The notes: generated from the sequence alone by a model not told the origin. 64,000 nt of DNA from Halobacterium sp. R2-5 (GCF_011734195.1 NZ_JAANTH010000001.1:1178001-1242000); one strand, 5' to 3'; counted from the first letter of the stretch, positions 29,460 through 37,301 are shown. Made by a program: numbers and translations.

Positions 29460-29831
29460 ATGAGCAACTACGTCGTTGCGATGGAAGCCGCGTGGCTGGT
29501 GCGTGACGTCGAGAACTCCGACGACGCCATCGGCGTCGCCGTGAGCGAAGCCGGCAAACGACTGAACGACAAGGACCTCGACTACGTGGAGGTCGAGGCC
29601 GGGGTCACGACGTGTCCCGCGTGCGCGGAGCCCCTGGACGCCGCGTTCCTCGCGGCGAACACCGCGCTCGTCGGGCTCGTCCTCGAGCTCACGGTGTTCA
29701 ACGCGGACAGCGTCGAGCACGCCGAGCGCATCGCGAAGAGCGAGGTCGGCGGCGCGCTCCGCGACGTCCCCCTCGAAGTCATCGAGGTCGTCGAGGAGGA
29801 CGGCGAGGAGGCCGAGACCGAGGACGCGTGA
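29460..29831 (+). CDS. DUF555 / UPF0212 family protein
   Basis: 123 residues. The sequence begins MSNYVVAMEAAWLVRDVENSDD and contains a CPAC pair (TTCPACAEPLDAAF), features of the archaea-specific UPF0212 (DUF555) family. The two cysteines may bind metal in a dimer. The family is widespread in Euryarchaeota but its role is not established. The acidic tail (EEDGEEAETEDA) is typical of haloarchaeal versions. It is followed 41 bases later by the HTH-CBS gene, which has its own promoter patch. Confidence 0.88.
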   Translation: MSNYVVAMEAAWLVRDVENSDDAIGVAVSEAGKRLNDKDLDYVEVEAGVTTCPACAEPLDAAFLAANTALVGLVLELTVFNADSVEHAERIAKSEVGGALRDVPLEVIEVVEEDGEEAETEDA

Positions 29832-29842
29832 CCTCCCGAAAC

Positions 29843-29850
29843 TTTATTAA
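29843..29850 (+). promoter_or_regulatory. TATA-like element of the HTH-CBS gene
   Basis: TTTATTAA lies 23-30 bases before the ATG at 29873, supporting that start over an in-frame codon at 29864 and implying a leaderless mRNA. Confidence 0.6.
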
Positions 29851-29872
29851 TAACTCCTGGTAATTGCGGCGT

Positions 29873-30412
29873 ATGCGTCTCCCGACGCCGAAGGACCTCC
29901 GCGAGCGCCGCACCTCGCTGGAACTCACGCAGAGCGAGCTCGCCGAGCGAGCGGGCGTCTCACAGCCGCTCATCGCCCGCATCGAGGGCGGTGACGTCGA
30001 CCCGCGACTGTCGACGCTGCGCCGCATCGTCGAAGCGCTCGACGAAGCCGAGGGTGACGTCGTCCGCGCGAAGACCCTGATGCACGAGGACGTCATCAGC
30101 GTCGCGCCCGACGACGCCGTCAGCGACGCCGTCGAGAAGATGCAGAACGCCGGCTACTCCCAGCTCCCGGTCATCACGAACGGCGTCCCCGTCGGCTCCA
30201 TCAGCGACAGCGACGTCGTCCACGCCGGCGAGGACGTCGGCGACCACCCCGTCCGGGACGTGATGAGCGAGAGCTTCCCGACCGTCTCCGAGGACGCCAC
30301 GCTCGACGAGATTTCGAGCCTGCTGGACCACTACAAGGCCGTGATGGTCACCCACGACGGCGAGACGGTCGGCATCATCACGCAGGCCGACGTCGCCGCC
30401 CGCATCAGCTGA
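29873..30412 (+). CDS. HTH (XRE-type) regulator with two CBS domains
   Basis: 179 residues. Residues about 1-60 form a Cro/CI-type helix-turn-helix (LTQSELAERAGVSQPLIARIEGG). Two CBS motifs follow, LMHEDVISVAPDDAVSDAVEKMQ and VRDVMSESFPTVSEDATLDEI, forming one Bateman module that normally binds adenine nucleotides such as AMP, ATP or S-adenosylmethionine. HTH-CBS proteins are common in archaea and are thought to couple energy or nucleotide state to gene expression. Its stop overlaps the ATG of the next gene by one base (TGATG), so the two may be co-translated. Confidence 0.9.
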   Translation: MRLPTPKDLRERRTSLELTQSELAERAGVSQPLIARIEGGDVDPRLSTLRRIVEALDEAEGDVVRAKTLMHEDVISVAPDDAVSDAVEKMQNAGYSQLPVITNGVPVGSISDSDVVHAGEDVGDHPVRDVMSESFPTVSEDATLDEISSLLDHYKAVMVTHDGETVGIITQADVAARIS

Positions 30413-31125
30413 TGCCCGACGAGTCGACGGACGAGACATCGAGTGACGAGACACCTCCAGACAACCGAGGGGACGAGGACGACGAGCGCATCGACGAGCG
30501 CGTCGTCGTCGTAGGTTCCGTTGCACTCTTCGCGGTGCCGGCGGCGATGGCCGCCCTTCTCCCGTACATCGACTTCCCCGCGTGGGCGTTGCGTAGCTCC
30601 CCAGCGCTCGCTCCCGCTGCCATCACCCTGTACTGGTTTCTCACGAGGCCCGAAGACGACGAACGGACCGACGGAACGGGGTCCAGCGAAGAGGGAACCG
30701 ACCCGGAGCTGGAGCTCGTGAGCGCGAATTACAAGATGTTCAGCAAGCAGGCGATGTACCGCGACCGTCTGCTGATGCGTGCGAACTACTTCTCCGTCGC
30801 GGTCGTCGGCGTGCTGGTCAACATCTTCCTCCGGACCGGCCCCCAGTTCCGGCCCGCAGTTGCCATGATCGGTGCGACGAGCGCGTACGCCTTCTGGCTG
30901 GCTACCGAGTCCTACAAGGGGGCACGGGACGAGCTGAACGAGGAGATCAGGACCTTCGAGGATACTTGGCAGGAGTTGTCTGTCGTCGAGACGTACGACA
31001 CGCGCGAGCGATCGCCCGTCGGGAAGCGGAGCCTCTCGTCGTACTTCGTCGGGCTCCAGATTGCGACGACGGCGCTGTGGGTGGTCGTCTACGTCGGGTA
31101 CACGAGCTACCTCGCGTACTTATAA
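30412..31125 (+). CDS. Five-helix membrane protein, unknown function
   Basis: 237 residues. A 30-residue acidic head is followed by helices at about 31-51 and 63-78, an acidic linker, helices at 126-141 and 147-164, an amphipathic charged stretch (SYKGARDELNEEIRTFEDTW) and a last helix at 209-232. No catalytic motif is seen. The paired middle helices preceded by YKMFSKQAMYRDRLLMRANY loosely resemble the small helical effector modules found beside nucleotide-sensing genes, but this is weak. It overlaps the HTH-CBS gene by one base and its base composition is less GC-rich than its neighbours, suggesting transfer. Confidence 0.75.
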   Translation: MPDESTDETSSDETPPDNRGDEDDERIDERVVVVGSVALFAVPAAMAALLPYIDFPAWALRSSPALAPAAITLYWFLTRPEDDERTDGTGSSEEGTDPELELVSANYKMFSKQAMYRDRLLMRANYFSVAVVGVLVNIFLRTGPQFRPAVAMIGATSAYAFWLATESYKGARDELNEEIRTFEDTWQELSVVETYDTRERSPVGKRSLSSYFVGLQIATTALWVVVYVGYTSYLAYL

Positions 31126-31126
31126 C
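31119..31126 (+). promoter_or_regulatory. TATA-like element overlapping a stop codon
   Basis: CTTATAAC overlaps the TAA of the membrane protein gene and lies 28-35 bases before the ATG at 31154, so the phosphatase gene probably has its own promoter. Confidence 0.5.
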
Positions 31127-31153
31127 CGCGCTCGCCCAACGACTATTCGACAG

Positions 31154-31933
31154 ATGATAGACCTCCACGAAGCGCTGGAGACCGCCGCCGAAGCCGCTCG
31201 TCTGGCCGGTGACTTCCAGCGCTCCGCCTTCACCGAAGACCACGACACCGATTACAAGGGTCCCGGCGACCCTGTTTCTGAAGTCGACCTCGAATCGGAA
31301 CGTCGTATTCTCAAACACCTCACGGACGCGTACCCTTCGCACGGGATTCTCTCCGAGGAGGACGGCGGGGTCGGCAACCAAGACGTCCGCTGGGTCGTCG
31401 ACCCGCTGGACGGCACGTCGAACTATCTCCGCGGGCTCCCGGACTTCTGCGTGTCCATCGCACTCGAAGTCGAGGGGACCCTGCGGGCGGGCGTCGTCTA
31501 CCGTCCGATGAGTGACGACATGTACGCCGCCACGCTCTCGGGAGACTCCACTACCGCGAGCGTCGCGCTCGAACCCGCCGAGACGACCGACCCGGAGAGC
31601 GCGCTCGTTTCCCTCCCGTACTCCTCGTCGCGGGCCGGCCGCGACGACGTCTGGGCGGTCCACCGGGCGTTCGGTTCGACGGTCGAAGGCATCCGCTCGA
31701 CTGGCTCCGGAGCGCTCGACCTCGCGCACGTCGCCGCCGGGCACACCGATGCCGCCTGCGGGTTCAACCAGAGCCTCTGGGACCGAGCGGCGGGAGAAGT
31801 TCTGGTCGAGGCCGCGGGGGGAACGTTGACCGATCACACCGGCGGCGAGAATCACGACGGTGACTTCCTAGCGTCTAACGGCCACCTCCACGGAACGCTC
31901 GTCGACTGCATTCCGGACCGAAGCGTGGACTAA
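31154..31933 (+). CDS. Inositol-monophosphatase (FIG) family phosphatase
   Basis: 259 residues. Metal-binding motifs are complete: ILSEEDGG (Glu68/69), WVVDPLDGTSNYLRGLP (Asp83, Asp86) and LWDRAAGEVLVEAAGG (Asp210). The family includes inositol monophosphatase, fructose-1,6-bisphosphatase and 3'(2'),5'-bisphosphate nucleotidase; the sequence alone does not separate them, though the length fits an IMPase/CysQ-like enzyme. It lies in the less GC-rich patch and converges with the Nudix gene, sharing the bases CTAA (31930-31933) for both stop codons. Confidence 0.85.
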   Translation: MIDLHEALETAAEAARLAGDFQRSAFTEDHDTDYKGPGDPVSEVDLESERRILKHLTDAYPSHGILSEEDGGVGNQDVRWVVDPLDGTSNYLRGLPDFCVSIALEVEGTLRAGVVYRPMSDDMYAATLSGDSTTASVALEPAETTDPESALVSLPYSSSRAGRDDVWAVHRAFGSTVEGIRSTGSGALDLAHVAAGHTDAACGFNQSLWDRAAGEVLVEAAGGTLTDHTGGENHDGDFLASNGHLHGTLVDCIPDRSVD

Positions 31934-32847
31934 GCGGGTTCGAGGACTATCTCGGAGTACTCGGAAAGTGTGCGGTCGAACCACTCCTCGCCGACCTCAC
32001 GCCGACCGAGCAGCAACACCATCAGCAGCGACTTGTGCGACATCCCGTCGAAGCGTTCGGTGGGGACTCTCTCGGGCGCCGCGGTCGCGGTTCCGTCGAC
32101 GGCGAGTTCGACTAGCCCGTCGAGCGCTGCTTCGGTGAGCGGCACGAACACGAACTCGGTGAACTCGTCTGCGTCCGGTGCTCGTCGCGCCGTCCGCAGG
32201 ACCGACGAAGCGCTCTCGTCGACGTAGACCACGGAGAACAGCGCCGGGTTCAGGTGCGATTCGGGGGACGTATCCTCGAAAACGCCGAGACAACGGACTC
32301 GATTGCCGTCGGCCATCACGCCGAGTTCCTCCTGTAGCTCGCGACCCACGATTGCACGAGTCGGTTCAGCGTCGCCGTCTCGGAAGTCGTGGTTCCTGTC
32401 TAGGTAGCCGCTACCCGGGAAGGAGAGAAACGGGCCGCGGTCCGCCTGGGGTGGCTTGACTCCGAGGAGCACCTGTCCGTCGGCGACGACAGCCACGAAC
32501 GACGAGAGCAGGTGGACCGACTCGGTCAACTGCCGCCGTCCATCGTCCGTGAGTTGGTCGGCATCGAACCGGGGGCTCTCGGCGACAGTGAGGCGGCGCA
32601 GATAGTGGTCCCTGAATCGAGTAGGTCCGACGTGGATTCGAGTGTCGTCGACGCCCCGAAGATTGAGACTGGGGCCGTCGTGGAGGTTATCGTCGCCGTG
32701 GACGAGCGACGCCCACGCCTCCTCGACGACGGCGGCGTCTCCGTCGGGAATCGAGTACGTCGCGTCCGGGTCGAAGGACCACTCAACGGTATCGGGCGGA
32801 ACGCCCGCCACACCGAAGTCGCCCCAGCGGTGAAACGAGAAGCTCAC
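31930..32847 (-). CDS. Nudix hydrolase-like protein with N-terminal extension (NUDT22-like)
   Basis: 305 residues. The Nudix box at about 155-177 ends REL-QEE-L-G-V with Glu161, Arg169, Glu170, Glu173 and Glu174 in the right places, but the first Gly is Phe155. About 110 residues precede the fold and include GPSLNLRGVD and HVGPTRFRDHY, which remind me of NUDT22-type proteins that cleave UDP-glucose or UDP-galactose; this is a recollection, not a search result. The GTG at 32847 is supported by a TATA-like CTCTATAG 24-31 bases upstream and a palindrome between the two. Confidence 0.75.
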   Translation of the reverse strand: MSFSFHRWGDFGVAGVPPDTVEWSFDPDATYSIPDGDAAVVEEAWASLVHGDDNLHDGPSLNLRGVDDTRIHVGPTRFRDHYLRRLTVAESPRFDADQLTDDGRRQLTESVHLLSSFVAVVADGQVLLGVKPPQADRGPFLSFPGSGYLDRNHDFRDGDAEPTRAIVGRELQEELGVMADGNRVRCLGVFEDTSPESHLNPALFSVVYVDESASSVLRTARRAPDADEFTEFVFVPLTEAALDGLVELAVDGTATAAPERVPTERFDGMSHKSLLMVLLLGRREVGEEWFDRTLSEYSEIVLEPA

Positions 32848-32857
32848 ACGGGGCTGT

Positions 32858-32870
32858 GGTCTGTCAGACC
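32858..32870. promoter_or_regulatory. Inverted repeat between TATA-like element and Nudix start
   Basis: GGTCTG-T-CAGACC is a perfect 6+1+6 inverted repeat placed between the TATA-like element and the GTG of the Nudix gene, a classical repressor position. No such repeat is seen at most other promoters here. Confidence 0.5.
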
Positions 32871-32878
32871 CTATAGAG
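32871..32878 (-). promoter_or_regulatory. TATA-like element of the Nudix gene
   Basis: CTCTATAG on the minus strand, directly next to the inverted repeat and 24-31 bases before the GTG start at 32847. Confidence 0.55.
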
Positions 32879-32946
32879 ATGTGGGTCGCTCTTCCACCCC
32901 GGTGTGCGCCGTGGACCGGTTCCGAACGTGGCGTTATCAGTTCGGG

Positions 32947-33927
32947 TCAGAGTTCGAGGCCGCGGACTGCCACGTGGGAACCAGCTTCGACACGCCCGAT
33001 CCGCTCGCCGTCAGTCGCGGCCACGAGCGCGTCGGCGTCCGCGGGGTCGACGGCGGCGACGAACCCGGTGCCCATGTTGAACGTGCGGTGCATCTCCTCG
33101 TCGCTGACGTTGCCCGCGTCCTGCACGAAGTCGAAGACGTCCTGCGCCGGGAACGGGTCCGTGACCTCGTAGCGGAACGCGCCCATGCGTTCGAGGTTCG
33201 TCCAGCCGCCCCCGGTGACGTGGGCCGCCGCGTGCACGTCGTATTCGTGCAGCGCATCGAGCAGGTACGTGTAGATGCGGGTCGGCTCCAGCAGCGCCTC
33301 CCCAACTGTCTCGTAGCCGTCGCCGGGGAACGGCTCGTCGAAGCCGCCGGCGCGGTCGGCTGCCTCCCGCGCGAGCGTGAGGCCGTTCGAGTGGATGCCC
33401 GACGACGGGAAGCCGACGAGCACGTCGCCCGCCTCGGCTTCTCCCGGGAGCAGGTCGTCGTCGGTCGCGACGCCCGCGACCGTGCCCGCGAGGTCGAAGT
33501 CGTTCACGACTTCCGGCATGACGGCTGTCTCGCCGCCGACGAGCGCCACGCCCGCTTCCTCCGCGCCGGCAGCCAAGCCCTCGCCCAGTTCGGCGGCGCG
33601 GTCCTCGTCGGGCACGTCGACCGCGAGGTAGTCCACGAACGCCGCGGGCTCGACGCCCGCCGCCACGAGGTCGTTGACGTTCATCGCGATGCAGTCGATG
33701 CCCACCGTCGAGTAGTCGTCGAGGGCGACCGCCACGAGCAGTTTCGTGCCGACGCCGTCGGTCGCGAGCGCGAGGTACTGGTCGCCGAGGTCCACCAATC
33801 CGGCGTACTCGGTGGTGTCCCCGACCTCGGAGACCGCGGAGACGAGCGCCGCGGTCGCCGCCTCGCTGTCCTCGATGTCCACGCCCGCCTCGGAGTACGT
33901 GAGTTCGTCGTCGCTCCCGTCGCTCAT
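32947..33927 (-). CDS. purM: Phosphoribosylformylglycinamidine cyclo-ligase (AIR synthetase)
   Basis: 326 residues of the PurM/ThiL/HypE ATP-binding superfamily. Signature segments are LTYSEAGVDIEDSE at the start, ATDGVGTKLLVA and DCIAMNVNDLVAAGVEPAAFVDYLAV in the ATP site, and ALVGGETAVMPEV. It forms aminoimidazole ribotide in purine synthesis, the step after PurL, whose gene is also in this window (45169) but not adjacent. The gene appears to be monocistronic. Confidence 0.95.
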   Translation of the reverse strand: MSDGSDDELTYSEAGVDIEDSEAATAALVSAVSEVGDTTEYAGLVDLGDQYLALATDGVGTKLLVAVALDDYSTVGIDCIAMNVNDLVAAGVEPAAFVDYLAVDVPDEDRAAELGEGLAAGAEEAGVALVGGETAVMPEVVNDFDLAGTVAGVATDDDLLPGEAEAGDVLVGFPSSGIHSNGLTLAREAADRAGGFDEPFPGDGYETVGEALLEPTRIYTYLLDALHEYDVHAAAHVTGGGWTNLERMGAFRYEVTDPFPAQDVFDFVQDAGNVSDEEMHRTFNMGTGFVAAVDPADADALVAATDGERIGRVEAGSHVAVRGLEL

Positions 33928-33980
33928 ACACGAGCGTGCGCATCTCGGGGCGAAAAGCGTGCCGGTCTATGCGCGGACGA

Positions 33981-34571
33981 CTATATCCCGAAGAAGAACA
34001 AAAGCGCCGGCCCGATGGTGACGACCGCGGCGGCCGCGTACACCGTCTTGTTCCACTGCAGGACCGTCGCGCCGTCCAGCGGCCCGAACGGGATCATGTT
34101 GAACCCGGCGAGCAGCACGTTGATGAACAGGCCCCGCCAGCCGATGTCGGGCGCGACGACGAACACGCCCAGCGAGACGACTGCGAGCGCGACGTTCGTC
34201 AGCGGGCCGGCGAGCGCGATGAGGCCGTGCTCGCGGGGCGTGATGCGGCCGCGGTGGTGGACCGCGCCCGGCGCCGCGAACAGGAACCCCGCGAAGCCGC
34301 CCGCCACCGCGAGCGCGAGCATCCCGAAGTCCGCGCGGAACTCCGCGTGCTGGCCGAAGTGCACCGCGACCACCTTGTGCGCGAGCTCGTGCAGGAGGAA
34401 CGCCACGCCGACCGTCGCGAGACTCAGCGCGAACTCCTCGGCGAACAGCCGGCTCGCCAGCACGTCCATCACGTTCGTCGCCGAAATCGGGACGTACAGC
34501 AGGCTGAACGCCAGCCCGAGCGCCAGCCACGCGACGAGGAGGTCCCGGAGCTCCCGGCTGCTGAAGTTCAC
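33981..34571 (-). CDS. Site-2-protease-type membrane zinc metalloprotease (M50)
   Basis: 196 residues with about five membrane helices. The zinc-binding HELAHK motif (His61, Glu62, His65) lies inside a helix, and the third ligand is in NMIPFGPLDG (Asp166), the usual site-2 protease pair. No PDZ or CBS domain is attached, so this is a minimal form. It starts with GTG overlapping the stop of the TraB gene by four bases (GTGA), so the two membrane proteins are translationally coupled. Likely role is intramembrane cleavage of a regulatory or signal protein; the substrate is unknown. Confidence 0.88.
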   Translation of the reverse strand: MNFSSRELRDLLVAWLALGLAFSLLYVPISATNVMDVLASRLFAEEFALSLATVGVAFLLHELAHKVVAVHFGQHAEFRADFGMLALAVAGGFAGFLFAAPGAVHHRGRITPREHGLIALAGPLTNVALAVVSLGVFVVAPDIGWRGLFINVLLAGFNMIPFGPLDGATVLQWNKTVYAAAAVVTIGPALLFFFGI

Positions 34572-36070
34572 CGTACCAGCCCCCAGATCGCGTCGGCGCT
34601 GTTCTGCGCGCCGCGGACCATCGCGTCGCTGACCGCGCCGACGCTGTCGAAGGGCCCACCGATGAGCGGCAGCACGACGAACGGGAACAGGACGCTCGCG
34701 ACGATGCTGCCGACGTTCGTCATCGCGACCACCGCGATGAGCCGGAACAGCGGCACTTCCACCATCTGCCCGAGCAGGTCCCGGATCGGCGTCTCCTGGT
34801 CGTCCAGTAGCTCGTTCAGCGTGCCGATGTCGGCGACGCGCACGGAGAGGTAACGCAGCTCCACGTAGCCCGCGAACCACCCGGGCGCGAGCAGCGGGTT
34901 GATGCTGGTCAGCCACGCCACCGCGCCGCCGACGCCCGCGCTCGTCCAGTGCGCGCCCGCGAGCTTCGCCGCGCCCATCGAGATTATCCCGTTGAACAGA
35001 AACCACGCGCCGAACACCTGCAGGAGGACGGTGTTGTCGACGCCCGCCATCACGAGCAGCACGAAGAACGCGAGGAAGCCGACCGTGATCAGCAGGCCGA
35101 AGAGCTTGGCCGCCGAGAAGCGCTTCTTCCGCGTGCCCGTCAGGGACTCCATCGGCGGGAGCTCCTCGGGGTGGTCGAGGTAGCGCTCGACGCCCTCGCG
35201 GTGGCCGGCGCCCAGCACCGCGACGACGTGCTTGCCCTGCGCGCGGAGCGCGACGAGGTTGTGCGCGATGAACGCGTCGCGCTCGTCGATGAGCGCTTCT
35301 GCGCCCGCGGGGCTGAAGCGCCGGAACTCCTCCATCATCGCGGAGACCACGTCCGCGTCCGTCAGGTCGTCCATCGAGAACTCTTCGACGTCCTCCTCGG
35401 GCGCCGAACGCGCGAACAGCACTGCGAACACGGCGCCGAGCACGAGCGCGCCCGCGACCGCGAACAGCACGGCTTCCGCGAGCCCCGCCAGCAACACCAG
35501 CACCGTCCCCGCGACGCCGGCCGCGGGCGGCGGCGGAATCAGGAACGGTCCGGCGACGAACTCCGCGGCGACGCCGACGACGAACCCGAAGAACGCGCCG
35601 ACGCCCAGTCCGAGCGTCCGGCTGTCGGTCACGCCGAGCGCGAGCTCGCCGACCAGCCGGAGCTTCTCGACGGCGGTCATGCGCGCCCAGAAGCGCTGAA
35701 TCGTCACCTGGATGTCGCGGTCGACGAGCGCGACGTCCGCGCCGGTGCGCTCGGCGGCGTCGATGCCCGCCTTCATGTCCGCGCCCGGCTCGATGCCGAA
35801 CTGCTCGCCGAGGCGCTTCTGGACGTACGACAAAAGCCAGTACGCCAGAAACTGGAACGCCATGCTCCCCTTCAGGAGGTCGCTGGCCTCCAGGTCCTCG
35901 GGCGTCCCGCCCTGCATCTGGCGGTACCGGCCCTCGTCGAGTTCGACCGCGACAGTGTCGGGATTCTCTTCCTCGACGACGCGCTCGACCTCCTCGACGC
36001 TGTCCGCGGAGACGTGGGCGGTCCCGACGACGCGCACGGACCCCTCGCTCGCCGCGGATTCCTCGCTCAT
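34568..36070 (-). CDS. TraB/TIKI-superfamily membrane protein
   Basis: 500 residues. The TraB/TIKI fold is marked by two GxxH motifs: VVGTAH (His19) and LGAGH (His290), with AVELDEGRY between. TIKI-type members are metalloproteases and TraB of Enterococcus affects peptide pheromone. Two or three hydrophobic helices (about 150-222) sit between the motifs and four more follow at the C-terminus (from about 317). The ATG at 36070 (MSEESAASEG) is chosen as the start of the conserved region. It is coupled to the downstream site-2-protease gene. Confidence 0.85.
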   Translation of the reverse strand: MSEESAASEGSVRVVGTAHVSADSVEEVERVVEEENPDTVAVELDEGRYRQMQGGTPEDLEASDLLKGSMAFQFLAYWLLSYVQKRLGEQFGIEPGADMKAGIDAAERTGADVALVDRDIQVTIQRFWARMTAVEKLRLVGELALGVTDSRTLGLGVGAFFGFVVGVAAEFVAGPFLIPPPPAAGVAGTVLVLLAGLAEAVLFAVAGALVLGAVFAVLFARSAPEEDVEEFSMDDLTDADVVSAMMEEFRRFSPAGAEALIDERDAFIAHNLVALRAQGKHVVAVLGAGHREGVERYLDHPEELPPMESLTGTRKKRFSAAKLFGLLITVGFLAFFVLLVMAGVDNTVLLQVFGAWFLFNGIISMGAAKLAGAHWTSAGVGGAVAWLTSINPLLAPGWFAGYVELRYLSVRVADIGTLNELLDDQETPIRDLLGQMVEVPLFRLIAVVAMTNVGSIVASVLFPFVVLPLIGGPFDSVGAVSDAMVRGAQNSADAIWGLVR

Positions 36071-36178
36071 TGACTCGACGTTAGTCGTGGCGGCCTTACG
36101 CTTGTCGAAAGCCCGACGAGCGACGGCGCGTCGTCGCCACTCGGAAGGATTGAAGCCCCGGCCCGTAGAACCACGAGT

Positions 36179-36634
36179 ATGCCCGAATCGTCGCGCCTGA
36201 TGGACTCGTACACGGAGATGACCGAGCTGCTGTTGCCCAACGACACGAACAACCTGGGGCGCGCGCTCGGGGGCGCGGTCCTCCACTGGATGGACATCTG
36301 TGCGGCCATCGCGTCGATGCGGTTCTCCGGCCGGCAGTGTGTCACCGCGTCGATGGACCACGTCGACTTCATCGCGCCCATCGAGATGGGCGAGGTCGCG
36401 GTCGTGGAGGCGTTCGTCTTCGACGTCGGGAAGTCCAGCATCGAGGTGAAAGTCGAAGTCCGCGCGGAGGACCCCGTGGAGGGAACCGAGCGCAAGACCA
36501 CGACCTCGTTTTTCACGTTCGTCGCGCTCGACGACGACGGCAACCCCACGGAAGTGCCGCGACTGGACTGCGAGACGGAGGCCGAGGAGGCGCTCCGGCA
36601 GGAGGCCCTCGAGGCGCACGCCGAACAGCAGTAG
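36179..36634 (+). CDS. Acyl-CoA thioesterase, hotdog fold
   Basis: 151 residues. The start YTEMTELLLPNDTNNLGRALGGAVLHWMDICAA is typical of the YciA/BACH-type acyl-CoA thioesterases, with the catalytic Asn/Asp region at NDTNNLGRALGG and the hotdog helix following (VLHWMDICAAIAS). VTASMDHVDFIAPIEMGEV is the usual central strand. The enzyme hydrolyses acyl-CoA thioesters; which acyl chain is unknown, and haloarchaea make little fatty acid. It diverges from the TraB gene and ends two bases before the remains of the UbiA gene. Confidence 0.9.
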   Translation: MPESSRLMDSYTEMTELLLPNDTNNLGRALGGAVLHWMDICAAIASMRFSGRQCVTASMDHVDFIAPIEMGEVAVVEAFVFDVGKSSIEVKVEVRAEDPVEGTERKTTTSFFTFVALDDDGNPTEVPRLDCETEAEEALRQEALEAHAEQQ

Positions 36635-36635
36635 C

Positions 36636-37229
36636 CTAGTCGAGGCGCGGCACGTCGACGGTGACGACGGCGCCGGTCGGCTCGTTGTCCGCGAACGCCA
36701 GCGGCAGGAAGGTCGGGGACACCGCCCACGCGAGCGCGACGACGGCGGTGTTGACGACGAGGACGTCCTTGAGACGGTGCATCTGGTCGCCGGGCTGGGG
36801 GAGCTAGTCGGTCGCGTACAGCACCCAGAAGCCGCCCGGCAACAGCGCGAGCGGCCCGCCGAGCATCGAGACCGCGAGCGCCGTGCCGTACGCCGCCGCG
36901 GCCGCGACGTACAGCGCGTCGCGGTGCCGTCGCACGAACGCGGCCTGCGCGAGCTTGTCGACGGCGTCGTCGTCCACGTCGGCGATGCGGTCGTTCGCGT
37001 AGACGGCGAACGTGACGAGGCCGACGACGAGCGGTGCCGGGCTCAACGGCAGCGACAGCACCGCCATCGCGATGCCGACCTCGACCACGGTGATTACGGA
37101 GAGGTACGCAGAGCTGTACACCAGCGTGTTCCAGAGCCGTTTCGCGCCCGCGAGAACGCGGGCGAGCTGTGCGAGCAACCACGTCGGTCCGCCGGGGAGG
37201 GTCCGCCGGCGATTTCGTTCCTGTGACAT
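36636..37229 (-). pseudogene. UbiA-family prenyltransferase, disrupted by an in-frame TAG and C-terminally truncated
   Basis: From ATG 37229 the frame reads 141 residues with family features: NTLVYSSAYLSVITVVE and the Asp-rich YANDRIADVDDDAVD, then FWVLYATD followed by TAG (36804-36806). The same frame continues LPQPGDQMHRLKDVLVVN and then TAVVALAWAVSPTFLPLAFA, which is family sequence, to a stop at 36636. A Trp codon (TGG) would fit at the TAG position. After PLAFADN the family continues for roughly another 90 residues that are absent, including the second Asp-rich motif. The natural enzyme would prenylate an aromatic or isoprenoid substrate; the remnant should be inactive. Confidence 0.8.
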
Positions 37230-37293
37230 CGTTGGGTTGTCGCCCGGCGACGCCGCCGGGCTGACGCGGGATGCCACGCCCGAAACCGCCTTA

Positions 37294-37301
37294 TTATTAT
37301 A
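37294..37301 (-). promoter_or_regulatory. TATA-like element of the broken UbiA gene
   Basis: TATAATAA on the minus strand in an unusually AT-rich 50-base patch (37289-37337). It is 65-72 bases before the ATG at 37229 and could still give a transcript across the pseudogene. Confidence 0.4.

Noticed and set aside
36804-36806. TAG read as pyrrolysine
   Set aside because: A Trp codon fits the site, haloarchaea generally lack the pyrrolysine system, and the gene is also C-terminally truncated.
36804-37277. An intact short membrane protein instead of a UbiA remnant
   Set aside because: The same frame continues past the TAG with family sequence (RLKDVLVVNTAVVALAWA), and the Asp-rich motif and helix pattern fit a truncated UbiA prenyltransferase better than a complete small protein.
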